Origin: Skermanella sp. TT6
GTDB lineage: Bacteria; Pseudomonadota; Alphaproteobacteria; Azospirillales; Azospirillaceae
Length of the DNA: 64,000 bases
NCBI RefSeq assembly: GCF_016653635.2
Contig: NZ_CP067420.1
Span: 639,501 to 703,500 of the forward strand
Reading direction: 5' to 3'
Numbering within the stretch: the stretch's first letter is position 1; every line of letters begins with the position of its first letter. The notes beneath the pieces were generated by a model. It saw only the letters and a list, made by a program, of their open reading frames with translations, was not told where the DNA came from and did no database searches. The translations under genes were made by a program, and so were the position numbers. Below, piece after piece: positions 51,206 to 60,864 of the stretch.

Positions 51206-52231
51206 TTGACCGCCGATTTCTGGCTGAGTTCCGGCCATCACCTGCTCGACCGCACGCCCGAGGGCCGGCTGGAGGTCACCGACGACTTCCTGCGGGCATA
51301 TCTCGCACGGCCGGAGATCCGCCCGGTGGAGGAATCCTGCGCCGCCGAGCTGGCGCTGCACCGTTCCCTGATCGCCGATCCCCGGGCGGAGGTGCCGCCC
51401 GAGCGGCTGGCTGCCCTGGGCGATCCCGACGCGCGCGAGAACTACGAGGTATGGCTGGGCTTCCGCGACACCCTCGCCGCGCATTCCACCCTGGAGGAGG
51501 GCTACCTGGCCCTGGTCCGCAGCGGCACCGGGCGGGTGCCCGCGCTGTTCATCGACCAGCTCGTCCACCTGATCCTGCGCACCATGCTGGACGGCTGCGC
51601 GGACCCGACGCGGGTGCGGGCGGCCGAGCTGCTGTTCCGGCCGCAGCGGGTCAACATCCAGGACGGCGCGGTCCTGGTGGCCGACGAGGAGACCGTGGAC
51701 CAGCGCACCCGCGACGGCGGCTTCGGCTCGCTCGGCCGCCTGCTGTCGGAGAACGGCACCGCCGTGCGCGGCGTCGACCTCGACGTCATGACCGAGGCCA
51801 ACGCCGGCCTCTACTGGGAGCGCAGCGACCGCTTCGACATGGTGCTTGAGGTGGGTTTCCCGAAGCCCGGACTGGACGCCCTGTGCCGCGTGCTGGAGCA
51901 GTGGGTCCGCCACATGCTGGGCGTCGGCGTGCGCATCCACCCGGTCCAGCGGATCCGGGACGAGCGCTGGGTCTGGCATGTCGGCCTGGACGGGGAGGCG
52001 ACCGCGATCATGAACGCGCTGTACGGCGGGGAGGAGGTGGACGAGGCGGACATGGCCCGCGTGCTGGCCCTGTTCCGGCTGGAGTTCGACGATCCCGCCG
52101 CCATGCTGCCCCGCGTCGCCGGCCGGCCGGTCTACATGGCGATGGCGATGACCGGCGACCGCAAGCTCCGCCTGAAGCCGCAGAACCTGCTGGTCAATCT
52201 CCCGCTGGCCGAAGGAGGGCGGAGACCATGA
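51206..52231 (+). CDS. DUF6352-like protein of the formate dehydrogenase locus
   Basis: 341 residues, TTG start just after the previous stop; a GAGGG lies upstream. DFWLSSGHHLLDRTPEGRLEVTDDFLRAYL begins the family, followed by RPVEESCAAELALHRSLIADPR, LHLILRTMLDGC-like segments and FRPQRVNIQDGAVLVADEE. No catalytic motif, membrane helix or signal is visible. It is conserved next to DUF6505 and DUF3305/3306 genes (DUF6352 from memory). It overlaps the next gene by 4 nt (ATGA). Cytoplasmic, role unknown, presumed accessory to formate dehydrogenase. Confidence 0.75.
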   Translation: MTADFWLSSGHHLLDRTPEGRLEVTDDFLRAYLARPEIRPVEESCAAELALHRSLIADPRAEVPPERLAALGDPDARENYEVWLGFRDTLAAHSTLEEGYLALVRSGTGRVPALFIDQLVHLILRTMLDGCADPTRVRAAELLFRPQRVNIQDGAVLVADEETVDQRTRDGGFGSLGRLLSENGTAVRGVDLDVMTEANAGLYWERSDRFDMVLEVGFPKPGLDALCRVLEQWVRHMLGVGVRIHPVQRIRDERWVWHVGLDGEATAIMNALYGGEEVDEADMARVLALFRLEFDDPAAMLPRVAGRPVYMAMAMTGDRKLRLKPQNLLVNLPLAEGGRRP

Positions 52232-52788
52232 GCACCGGGACGGAGTCCGGAACCCCCCTGCCGAGCGACCGGATGACGGTCGGTGTGGTCGTGGAGCACC
52301 GAAGGATCGACCATCCCTGGCAGTCCCACCGCTGGCAGCCGGTCGCCGTGCTGCCCGGCGCGCCGGCGGCGCCCGCCTGGACCGTCCTCGGCCAGGGGGA
52401 GGGATGGGTGCGCTACCTGGCCGGCACGGCCGAGCTCGCCCTTTATCCCGGCGAGACCGAAACCTACGTCTACAACCTGGAAAGCCCCGAGCCCGCGATC
52501 TACGTCGTGCTGCGCAAGAGCGACGACGAGCGCGGCGTCAGGCTGCTCGGCGCCACGGTCGACCCCGGCGAGGCCCATGCCCACGCCGACACCGGCGACG
52601 ACCTGGTGGAAGCCCTGCCGCTGCCCGGCATCGTCCGCGACTGGATGGCGGCGTTCGTCGCGGTCCACCATGTCCCGCGCACGAAGTGGAAGCGCAAGCG
52701 CGACCGCGTCGATCCCGAGGCCATGGCGATCCGGGTGCCGGGGCAGGGGCGCTTCGAAAGCTCGGAAGAGGACGACGATGACGAGTGA
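52228..52788 (+). CDS. DUF3305 protein of the formate dehydrogenase locus
   Basis: 186 residues. VGVVVEHRRIDHPWQSHRWQPVAVLP is the recognisable DUF3305 start. LYPGETETYVYNLESPEPAIYVVLR and VHHVPRTKWKRKRDRVDPEA follow, with an acidic tail (SSEEDDDDE). The start overlaps the previous stop and its end overlaps the DUF3306 gene by 11 nt, indicating coupled translation. DUF3305 and DUF3306 proteins accompany formate dehydrogenase in many proteobacteria; the biochemical role is not established. Confidence 0.85.
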   Translation: MSTGTESGTPLPSDRMTVGVVVEHRRIDHPWQSHRWQPVAVLPGAPAAPAWTVLGQGEGWVRYLAGTAELALYPGETETYVYNLESPEPAIYVVLRKSDDERGVRLLGATVDPGEAHAHADTGDDLVEALPLPGIVRDWMAAFVAVHHVPRTKWKRKRDRVDPEAMAIRVPGQGRFESSEEDDDDE

Positions 52789-53410
52789 TCGCGACGAAGG
52801 CTTCCTCGGCCGCTGGGCGCGGCTGAAGAAGCGGTCGGCGGTGCCGGAGGCCGAGCCGGCCCCCGAATCCGTGCCGGCGGAGAACGCCGTCCAGCCGGCC
52901 GCGCCGGAGGAGCCGTTCGATCCGGCGTCGCTGCCCGCCCTCGACACCCTGGACCAGGCCAGCGACTACACCGCCTTCCTGAAGCCCGGCGTCCCGCGCG
53001 AGCTGCGGACCCTGGCGCTCCGGCGCGCCTGGGTGACCGACCCGGCGATCACCGGCTACAAGACGCTGGCCGACTACGATTGGGACTTCAACGCGCCGGG
53101 CTACGGCGCGCTGAGGGTGACCGACGATGTCGCCGACCTGGCGCGGCGCGCCTTCGGCCTGCTCGACCCGGAGGAGAAGCCCGCTTCCGAACCGCAGCCT
53201 GAAGACCCGAAGTCCGGGCCGGAGGCCGCCCCGGACATCGCCCCGGAGCGCCGACCGGAACCCGAACCGGAAGCGAACCCCGTCCTGATCGCCGAGGCCG
53301 CGCCCGAACCGCAGCCGATGCCCGCGTCGGTGCCCGAGCCCCCGCCGGTGCCGGAGCCTGAACCCTCGCCGTCCCGTCGGCGCCGCCATGGCGGCGCCGT
53401 CCCGACCTGA
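52778..53410 (+). CDS. DUF3306 protein of the formate dehydrogenase locus
   Basis: 210 residues. FLGRWARLKKRSAV opens the family, and FDPASLPALDTLDQASDYTAFLKPGVP and LRRAWVTDPAITGYKTLADYDWDFNAPGYG form the conserved core (about 45-115). The last 70 residues are a Pro/Glu-rich low-complexity tail ending RRRRHGGAVPT. It is the last gene of the accessory run. A GC-rich hairpin and a new promoter region separate it from the torD-like gene. The function is unknown. Confidence 0.85.
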   Translation: MTSDRDEGFLGRWARLKKRSAVPEAEPAPESVPAENAVQPAAPEEPFDPASLPALDTLDQASDYTAFLKPGVPRELRTLALRRAWVTDPAITGYKTLADYDWDFNAPGYGALRVTDDVADLARRAFGLLDPEEKPASEPQPEDPKSGPEAAPDIAPERRPEPEPEANPVLIAEAAPEPQPMPASVPEPPPVPEPEPSPSRRRRHGGAVPT

Positions 53411-53425
53411 GCCGGCGTCGAAGCC

Positions 53426-53454
53426 CCGGCAGGGCGTCGGCGCCGCCCTGCCGG
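53426..53454 (+). terminator. Hairpin after the DUF3305-DUF3306 operon
   Basis: Perfect 11-bp stem CCGGCAGGGCG / CGCCCTGCCGG with a 7-nt loop, 15 nt after the DUF3306 stop. No T-run follows, so intrinsic termination is uncertain. Confidence 0.45.
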
Positions 53455-53483
53455 ATCGGGGTCCACCCCTTCCTTCAGCACTA

Positions 53484-53512
53484 TTGCCGAACCTTCACAA
53501 TTTTTATACATT
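53484..53512 (+). promoter_or_regulatory. Candidate sigma-70-type promoter for the torD-fdh operon
   Basis: TTGCCG, 17-bp spacer, TACATT, in an AT-rich stretch 130 bp upstream of the torD-like start. It is similar in form to the promoter proposed for the toxin-antitoxin operon (TTGCCA-17-TACATT). Confidence 0.4.
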
Positions 53513-53585
53513 TAGCGCAGTCTCGAAAGGATGAGGCGGGGCAACTTTCGTTGCGTCGCGGTATATTCGTTCGGGAAGCGGGCGG

Positions 53586-53603
53586 AAAGATTTTTTAATC
53601 TTT
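53586..53603. promoter_or_regulatory. AT-rich inverted repeat before the torD-like gene
   Basis: AAAGATT-TTTT-AATCTTT, a perfect 7-4-7 repeat 38 bp before the torD-like TTG start. It could be an operator, or a hairpin with a T-rich loop. A shorter repeat GCAAC-TTTC-GTTGC lies just upstream at about 53550. Confidence 0.35.
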
Positions 53604-53641
53604 TCTCCTCAATATGACTGGTAACTGACTCTGGTGATGAC

Positions 53642-54232
53642 TTGAGCGCTGACATCGACGAAGGTGACCTGCTGCGGGCGCAGTGCTACGGCCTGCTCGC
53701 CCAACTTCTGGTCCGCCCTCCGGCGCAGGACCTCCTGACGCGCGTGGCGGCGCTCCGGGGGGACGACACGGCCTTCGGCAAGGCCCTGTCCCGGCTGGCC
53801 TCGGCCGCCGCCGAAAGCGATGCGGTCACCGCCGAGCGGGAGTATTTCGCGCTCTTCATCGGCGTCGCGCGGGGTGAACTGGTGCCCTATGCCTCCTACT
53901 ACCTGACGGGCTTCCTCAACGAGAAGCCGCTGGCCCGCCTGCGAGCCGACATGCAGGGCTTCGGCATCGCACGCCGGGCCGACATGTCGGAGCCGGAGGA
54001 CCATATCGCCTCCATCTGCGAGATGATGGCCGGCCTGATCCTGGGCAGCTTCGGCGCGCCGGCCGATCTGGCCACCCAGCGCCGCTTCCACGACCGGCAC
54101 ATCGCTCCCTGGGCCGCCCGCTTCTTCGAGGACGTGGAGAAGGCCCGGTCGGCGGTGCTATACCGGCCCGTGGGGGAGGTCGGGCGGCTCTTCGTCGCGA
54201 TCGAGGCCGAAGCCTTCAGCATGTCCGCCTGA
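53642..54232 (+). CDS. TorD-family molybdoenzyme chaperone
   Basis: 196 residues, TTG start. RAQCYGLLAQLLVRPP is the helical beginning of TorD/DmsD-like chaperones. EREYFALFIGVARGELVPYASYYLTGFLNEKPLARL contains the conserved E-Y-x-x-L-F region and the Pro-Tyr-x-Ser-x-Tyr segment. PEDHIASICEMMAGLI and FHDRHIAPWAARFFEDVEKA complete the usual helices. These chaperones bind the Tat signal of a molybdoenzyme until cofactor insertion. The client is most likely the formate dehydrogenase alpha subunit encoded 340 nt downstream. Confidence 0.9.
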   Translation: MSADIDEGDLLRAQCYGLLAQLLVRPPAQDLLTRVAALRGDDTAFGKALSRLASAAAESDAVTAEREYFALFIGVARGELVPYASYYLTGFLNEKPLARLRADMQGFGIARRADMSEPEDHIASICEMMAGLILGSFGAPADLATQRRFHDRHIAPWAARFFEDVEKARSAVLYRPVGEVGRLFVAIEAEAFSMSA

Positions 54233-54358
54233 TTTTTTCGAAGTACAGGCCGATCAAGTCAAAGTACCGGTCAGATGCAGCCAGTTAGTCACAAATAAAA
54301 AGAAAATGATGGGCAGTTGAAGCATGACGCTGAACATTCGACACGAAGGAGCACGGGG

Positions 54359-54559
54359 ATGAGCGCCAAGGGCAAGGCGGATGGATTGGAACGCCGCGAG
54401 TTCCTGCGGGTGATGGGAGTGGGCGCCGCCGGTGCCGCCGCCGCTCCGCTCCTCGCCGCCGGGACGGCCGAAGCCGCGGAAACGCCGGAGCAGCGCGTCA
54501 AGCAGCGCTACCGCGAGACCGACCACGTCAAGAAATACTACGAAACCAATCGGTTCTGA
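54359..54559 (+). CDS. Formate dehydrogenase-region twin-arginine mini-protein
   Basis: 66 residues. ERREFLRVMGVGAAGAAAAP is a Tat signal with twin Arg at residues 12-13. The mature part is only about 25 residues (TPEQRVKQRYRETDHVKKYYETNRF). Small Tat-targeted proteins of this shape occur regularly in formate dehydrogenase operons; their role is unknown. AAGGAG lies 9 nt before the ATG. It starts 127 nt after the torD-like gene and ends 13 nt before fdhA. Confidence 0.9.
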   Translation: MSAKGKADGLERREFLRVMGVGAAGAAAAPLLAAGTAEAAETPEQRVKQRYRETDHVKKYYETNRF

Positions 54560-54572
54560 CGGGAGCCACGCC

Positions 54573-57482
54573 ATGTTGGTCAAGAGAGGTTCAGCGAAGG
54601 CGCCGGGTCCGCAGTCGGCCGGAACGCGCCGGTCCGGCATCCTGTCGGCAGCGGCGGCGTCGGCGCAGGCGCCGGTCGACCGCCGCACCTTCCTCAAGCG
54701 CTCCGGCCTGGCGGCCGGCGGGCTCGCGGCGGCGGGCACCCTGACGTTCGGCACGGTCCGCAGGGCCGAGGCCGGCCCGACCACGCCGGGCGTCGAGATC
54801 GTCCGCAAGAAGAGCATCTGCACCCACTGCTCGGTCGGCTGCTCGGTCACCGCCGAGGTGCAGAACGGCGTCTGGGTCGGCCAGGAGCCGGCCTGGGACA
54901 GCCCCATCAACAACGGCACCCACTGCGCCAAGGGCGCCTCGGTGCGCGAGCTGGTCCACGGCGACCGCCGCCTGAAATACCCGATGAAGCTGGAGAACGG
55001 GGAGTGGAAGCGCCTCTCCTGGACCCAGGCGATCGACGAGATCGGGGCCAGGCTGCTGGAGATCCGCGAGAAGTCGGGGCCGGAATCGGTGTTCTGGCTG
55101 GGCTCGGCCAAGTTCTCCAACGAGGGCGCCTACCTGTTCCGCAAGATGGCGGCGTTCTGGGGCACCAACACGGTCGACCACCAGGCGCGCATCTGCCACA
55201 GCACCACGGTCGCGGGCGTCGCGAACACGTGGGGCTACGGCGCCATGACCAACAGCTACAACGACATCCACAACGCCAAGGCGATCCTGATCATCGGCGG
55301 CAACCCGGCGGAGGCCCATCCCGTGTCGCTGCAGCACGTGCTGCGCGGGAAGGAGGTCAACCGGGCCCACATGATCGTGGTCGATCCGCGCTTCACGCGC
55401 ACGGCGGCCCACGCGACCGAATATGTGCGGCTGCGCCCCGGCACGGATATCCCGCTGGTCTGGGGCATGCTCTGGCACATCTTCGAGAACGGCTGGGAGG
55501 ACAAGGACTACATCGCCAAGCGCGTCTTCGGCATGGACAAGATCCGCGCCGAGGTCGCGAAGTGGGACCCGGCGGAGGTCGAGCGCGTCACCGGCGTGCC
55601 CGGCGCGCAGGTCCGCAAGGTCGCCGAGATCATGGCGAAGAACCGGCCGTCCACGCTGATCTGGTGCATGGGCGTGACCCAGCACACCGTCGGCACCGCC
55701 AACGTCCGCGCGCTCAGCATCCTCCAGCTGGCATTGGGCAACATCGGCGTCGAGGGGGGAGGGGCCAACATCTTCCGCGGCCACTGCAACGTGCAGGGCG
55801 CCACCGACTTCGGCCTCGACGTCACCTCGCTGCCGGCCTATTACGGCCTGACCGAAGGCGCCTGGAAGCACTGGTGCCGGGTCTGGGGCGTCGATTACGA
55901 GTGGATGAAGGGCCGCTTCGTCTCCCAGAAGTTCATGGAAACGAAGGGCATCCCGACCACCCGCTGGTTCGACGCCGTGCTGGCCAAGCCGGACGAGATC
56001 GAGCAGCCCGCGCCCGTCAAGGCCATGATGGTGTTCGGCCACGGCGGCAACACCGTGACCCGCATGCCGGAGATGCGGAAAGGGCTTGAGGCGCTGGACC
56101 TGCTGGTCGTCGCCGATCCGCACCCGACCACCTTCGCCTCCGTCAGCGGACGCAAGGACGGGACATACCTGCTGCCGATCTGCACCCAGTTCGAGGCCGA
56201 GGGCTCGCGCACCGCGTCCAACCGCTCGATCCAGTGGGGCGACCGCGTCGTCGATCCGATCTTCGAGTCGAAGAACGACTACGACGTGATGTACGCGCTG
56301 GCGGCCCGGCTCGGCTTCGCCGACGAGATGTTCAAGCGCATCAAGGTCGTCAACGGCGTGCCCGACCCGGAGGACATCCTGCGGGAGATCAACTCCGGCT
56401 CGCTGTCGACGGGTTATTCCGGCCAGTCGCCGGAGCGTCTGAAGCTCCATATGCAGCACCAGGCCGACTTCGACCGGACCACGCTGAAGGCGTCGTCCGG
56501 CCCGTGCGCCGGCGAGTATTACGGCCTGCCCTGGCCGTGCTGGGGCACACCGGAGATGAAGCACCCCGGCACCCACGTCCTGTACGACACCTCCAAGCAC
56601 GTGCTGGAGGGCGGCGGCACCTTCCGCGCCCGCTTCGGGGTGGAGAAGGACGGCGCCACCCTGCTGGCCGAGGGCTCCTGGTCCAAGGGGTCGGAGATCG
56701 AGGACGGCTATCCCGAGTTCACCTACGGGATGCTGAAGAAGCTGGGCTGGGACGCCGACCTGGCCGACGCGGAGCGGGCGACCATCGAGAAGATCGGTGG
56801 CGCCAACCCCGACGGGGTGAGCTGGGCGACCGACCTGTCCTGCGGCATCATCCGGGTGGCGCTGAAGCATGGCTGCTCGCCGTTCGGCAATGCCAAGGCC
56901 CGGGCGGTCGCCTGGAACCTGCCGGACCCCGTGCCGGTCCACCGCGAGCCGATCTACACCTCCCGGCGCGACCTGGTCGAGAAATACCCGACCCTGGACG
57001 ACCGCCGCGACTTCCGCCTGGCCCACCTGGGCAAGACGGTGCAGGCCCGCGACGTCACCAAGGACTTCCCGATCATCCTGACCTCCGGCCGCCTGGTCGA
57101 GTACGAGGGCGGCGGCGAGGAGACCCGGTCCAACAAGTGGCTGGCCGAGCTTCAGCAGGAGATGTTCGTCGAGGTCAATACCCAGGACGCGGCGCGTCTG
57201 GGCGTCAAGGACGGCGCCATGGTCTGGGTCCACGGTCCGGAAGGCAACGGCAAGGCCAAGGTCAAGGCGCTGGTCACCGACCGCGTCGGCCCGGGAGTCG
57301 CCTTCATGCCCTTCCACTTCGCGGGCTTCTGGGACGGCGAGAGCCAGCGCGGGGCCTATCCGCCGGGGACCGACCCGATCGTGCTCGGCCACTCGGTGAA
57401 TGCGCTGACGACCTACGGGTACGACCCGGTCACCTACATGCAGGAGACCAAATGTACCCTGTGTCGGATTGTTGCGGCTTGA
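54573..57482 (+). CDS. fdhA: Formate dehydrogenase alpha (catalytic) subunit, Tat-exported, cysteine type
   Basis: 969 residues. DRRTFLKRSGLAAGGLAAAG is a Tat signal. The N-terminal [4Fe-4S] site is CTHCSVGC with HCAKG about 25 residues on. The active-site segment is RICHSTTVAG with Cys208 where E. coli FdnG has selenocysteine. MGVTQHTVGTANVRALSILQLALGNIG, GGGANIFRGHCNVQGATDFG and other molybdopterin guanine dinucleotide-binding blocks follow. The C-terminal MopB domain includes SGRLVEYEGGGEETRSN. It oxidises formate to CO2 in the periplasm and passes electrons to the beta subunit. The ATG is preceded by GGGAGCC. Confidence 0.97.
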   Translation: MLVKRGSAKAPGPQSAGTRRSGILSAAAASAQAPVDRRTFLKRSGLAAGGLAAAGTLTFGTVRRAEAGPTTPGVEIVRKKSICTHCSVGCSVTAEVQNGVWVGQEPAWDSPINNGTHCAKGASVRELVHGDRRLKYPMKLENGEWKRLSWTQAIDEIGARLLEIREKSGPESVFWLGSAKFSNEGAYLFRKMAAFWGTNTVDHQARICHSTTVAGVANTWGYGAMTNSYNDIHNAKAILIIGGNPAEAHPVSLQHVLRGKEVNRAHMIVVDPRFTRTAAHATEYVRLRPGTDIPLVWGMLWHIFENGWEDKDYIAKRVFGMDKIRAEVAKWDPAEVERVTGVPGAQVRKVAEIMAKNRPSTLIWCMGVTQHTVGTANVRALSILQLALGNIGVEGGGANIFRGHCNVQGATDFGLDVTSLPAYYGLTEGAWKHWCRVWGVDYEWMKGRFVSQKFMETKGIPTTRWFDAVLAKPDEIEQPAPVKAMMVFGHGGNTVTRMPEMRKGLEALDLLVVADPHPTTFASVSGRKDGTYLLPICTQFEAEGSRTASNRSIQWGDRVVDPIFESKNDYDVMYALAARLGFADEMFKRIKVVNGVPDPEDILREINSGSLSTGYSGQSPERLKLHMQHQADFDRTTLKASSGPCAGEYYGLPWPCWGTPEMKHPGTHVLYDTSKHVLEGGGTFRARFGVEKDGATLLAEGSWSKGSEIEDGYPEFTYGMLKKLGWDADLADAERATIEKIGGANPDGVSWATDLSCGIIRVALKHGCSPFGNAKARAVAWNLPDPVPVHREPIYTSRRDLVEKYPTLDDRRDFRLAHLGKTVQARDVTKDFPIILTSGRLVEYEGGGEETRSNKWLAELQQEMFVEVNTQDAARLGVKDGAMVWVHGPEGNGKAKVKALVTDRVGPGVAFMPFHFAGFWDGESQRGAYPPGTDPIVLGHSVNALTTYGYDPVTYMQETKCTLCRIVAA

Positions 57483-57509
57483 GCGCGGCGTAAGGCGGGG
57501 ATCAAGACA

Positions 57510-58106
57510 ATGGCAAGAATGAAATTCCTGTGCGACGCCGAACGCTGCATCGAATGCAACGCCTGCGTCACGGCCTGCAAGAACGAGCACGAGGTGCCCT
57601 GGGGCATCAACCGCCGGCGCGTCGTCACCCTCAACGACGGCAAGCCGGGCGAGCGGTCGATCTCCATGGCCTGCATGCACTGCACCGACGCGCCCTGCAT
57701 GGCGGTGTGCCCGGTGGACTGCTTCTACAAGACCGCCGACGGCGTGGTTCTGCACTCCAAGGACCTGTGCATCGGCTGCGGCTACTGCTTCTACGCATGC
57801 CCGTTCGGCGCGCCCCAGTACCCGCAGGTCGGCAACTTCGGCAGCCGCGGCAAGATGGACAAGTGCACCTTCTGCGCCGGCGGGCCGGAGGACGACGTCA
57901 CCCCGGTGGAGTACCGGAAGTACGGCTCCAACCGCCTGGCCGAGGGCAAGCTGCCGCTCTGCGCCGAGATGTGCTCGACCAAGGCGCTGCTGGCCGGCGA
58001 CGGCGACATCATCGCCGACATCTACAAGGAACGCGTCGTCCGGCGCGGTTACGGCTCCGGTGCCTGGGGCTGGTCGACCGCGTACAAGGACAAGGCGAGC
58101 GCCTAG
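57510..58106 (+). CDS. fdhB: Formate dehydrogenase beta (iron-sulfur) subunit, FDH3 type
   Basis: 198 residues with four Cys groups for [4Fe-4S] clusters: CIECNACVTACKNE, CMHCTDAPCMAVCP, CIGCGYCFYACPFGAPQ, and CTFC paired with CAEMC. The layout matches Fdh3B/HybA-type electron-transfer subunits. No own signal peptide is seen, so it probably travels with the alpha subunit (hitch-hiker export). The C-terminus (VVRRGYGSGAWGWSTAY) lacks the long membrane helix of E. coli FdnH, as usual for FDH3. Spacing to fdhA is 27 nt and to the gamma gene 20 nt. Confidence 0.95.
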   Translation: MARMKFLCDAERCIECNACVTACKNEHEVPWGINRRRVVTLNDGKPGERSISMACMHCTDAPCMAVCPVDCFYKTADGVVLHSKDLCIGCGYCFYACPFGAPQYPQVGNFGSRGKMDKCTFCAGGPEDDVTPVEYRKYGSNRLAEGKLPLCAEMCSTKALLAGDGDIIADIYKERVVRRGYGSGAWGWSTAYKDKASA

Positions 58107-58126
58107 GACCGGCTGGAGGAATGATC

Positions 58127-59182
58127 ATGTCCATGATGACTCTCGGGTTCGGGCGCGCCCTGCGCCTTGCCGCGCTGACGCTCCTGCTGCTGGTTCCGGC
58201 GGCCGGGGCGGGCGCCCAAACGACGGCCAATCAAACCGCGGCACCGATCCCGCCGGGGCCGAACGCCCTGACCGGCCCCGACATCAGCAACGAGCAGCTG
58301 CTGTTCCAGCAACTCCAGGGTGGCTTCCAGGGCCGCGTCAGCATCCCGGACCGGAAGTCGGCCACGCTGATCCAGCCGGAAGGCCGCGAGTGGCGGGAGT
58401 TCCGCCAGGGCGCGCTGAAGACCGTCGCGGCGGTGCTGCTGCTGGGCAGCCTCGCCGGGCTGGTGGTCTTCTACATGGTCCGAGGCAAGATCCGGATCGA
58501 CGCCGGGCCGTCCCGCTTCCGGGTGCAGCGGTTCAACGGGTTCGAGCGGTTCGCTCACTGGATCACGGCCGTCAGCTTCCTGGTGCTGGCGCTGACCGGC
58601 CTCAACCTGGTGTTCGGCCGCTACATCCTGATCCCGCTGCTGGGGCCGGAGGCGTTCACCACCCTCACCATCTACGGCAAGCTGGCGCATAACTTCCTCA
58701 GCTTCCCGTTCGTCCTCGGCATCGTCCTGATGCTGCTGGTCTGGGTCCGCCACAACATCCCGGACCGCACCGACATCGCCTGGATCAAGGCGGCCGGGGG
58801 CCTGTTCGCCAAGGGCAAGCACCCCGCGGCGAAGAAGTTCAACGCCGGCCAGAAGGTGATCTTCTGGATGGTGGTGGCGGGCGGCGGCGTGGTGGCGGCC
58901 AGCGGCTACGTGCTGCTGTTCCCGTTCTACGTCACCGACGTGGCCGGCATGCAGCTCGCCCATCTGGTCCACGCCGTGCTGTCGGTGCTGCTGATCGCCG
59001 GCATCATCGGCCACATCTATATCGGCTCGGTCGGCATGGAAGGCGCCTTCGACGCCATGGGCAGCGGCCAGGTGGACGTCAACTGGGCGCGGGAGCACCA
59101 CAGCCTCTGGCTGGAGGAGGAAGCCCGCAAGGGCCGCGCGCCGCAGGCCCCCGCCGTCGGTCACCGAGCGCCGGCGGAGTAA
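58127..59182 (+). CDS. Formate dehydrogenase gamma subunit, cytochrome b
   Basis: 351 residues. The start at 58127 has GGAGG 7 nt before it; an ATG two codons earlier would sit on the ribosome-binding site. LAALTLLLLVPAAGAGAQ is a signal peptide. A periplasmic N-terminal region, a helix near 105-125, and then four helices of the cytochrome b556 type follow: RFAHWITAVSFLVLALTGLNL, KLAHNFLSFPFVLGIVLML, VIFWMVVAGGGVVAASGYVLL and LAHLVHAVLSVLLIAGIIGHIYIGSVG. His in HW, AHN, VHA and GHI are haem b ligands. It anchors the complex and delivers electrons to quinone. Confidence 0.93.
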   Translation: MSMMTLGFGRALRLAALTLLLLVPAAGAGAQTTANQTAAPIPPGPNALTGPDISNEQLLFQQLQGGFQGRVSIPDRKSATLIQPEGREWREFRQGALKTVAAVLLLGSLAGLVVFYMVRGKIRIDAGPSRFRVQRFNGFERFAHWITAVSFLVLALTGLNLVFGRYILIPLLGPEAFTTLTIYGKLAHNFLSFPFVLGIVLMLLVWVRHNIPDRTDIAWIKAAGGLFAKGKHPAAKKFNAGQKVIFWMVVAGGGVVAASGYVLLFPFYVTDVAGMQLAHLVHAVLSVLLIAGIIGHIYIGSVGMEGAFDAMGSGQVDVNWAREHHSLWLEEEARKGRAPQAPAVGHRAPAE

Positions 59183-59201
59183 CGCCGACATCCCTGGGAG
59201 G

Positions 59202-59246
59202 GTGCGCGTCCCGCGCACCACGGGCGGCGGGACGCCGCCCCTCCGA
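59202..59246. repeat. Double-hairpin intergenic element, copy 2
   Basis: GTGCGCG-TCC-CGCGCAC followed by GGGCGGCG-GGA-CGCCGCCC and CTCCG. The second hairpin is identical to copy 1 at 38886; the first differs in sequence but keeps perfect pairing. It lies between the convergent ends of the formate dehydrogenase gamma gene and the decarboxylase gene. Confidence 0.8.
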
Positions 59247-59256
59247 GGAGGGTCGA

Positions 59257-60860
<1,604 letters not shown>

Positions 60861-60864
<4 letters not shown>

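Noticed and set aside
54591-57755. 1054-codon minus-strand frame opposite fdhA
   Set aside because: Antisense shadow; fdhA is unmistakable.
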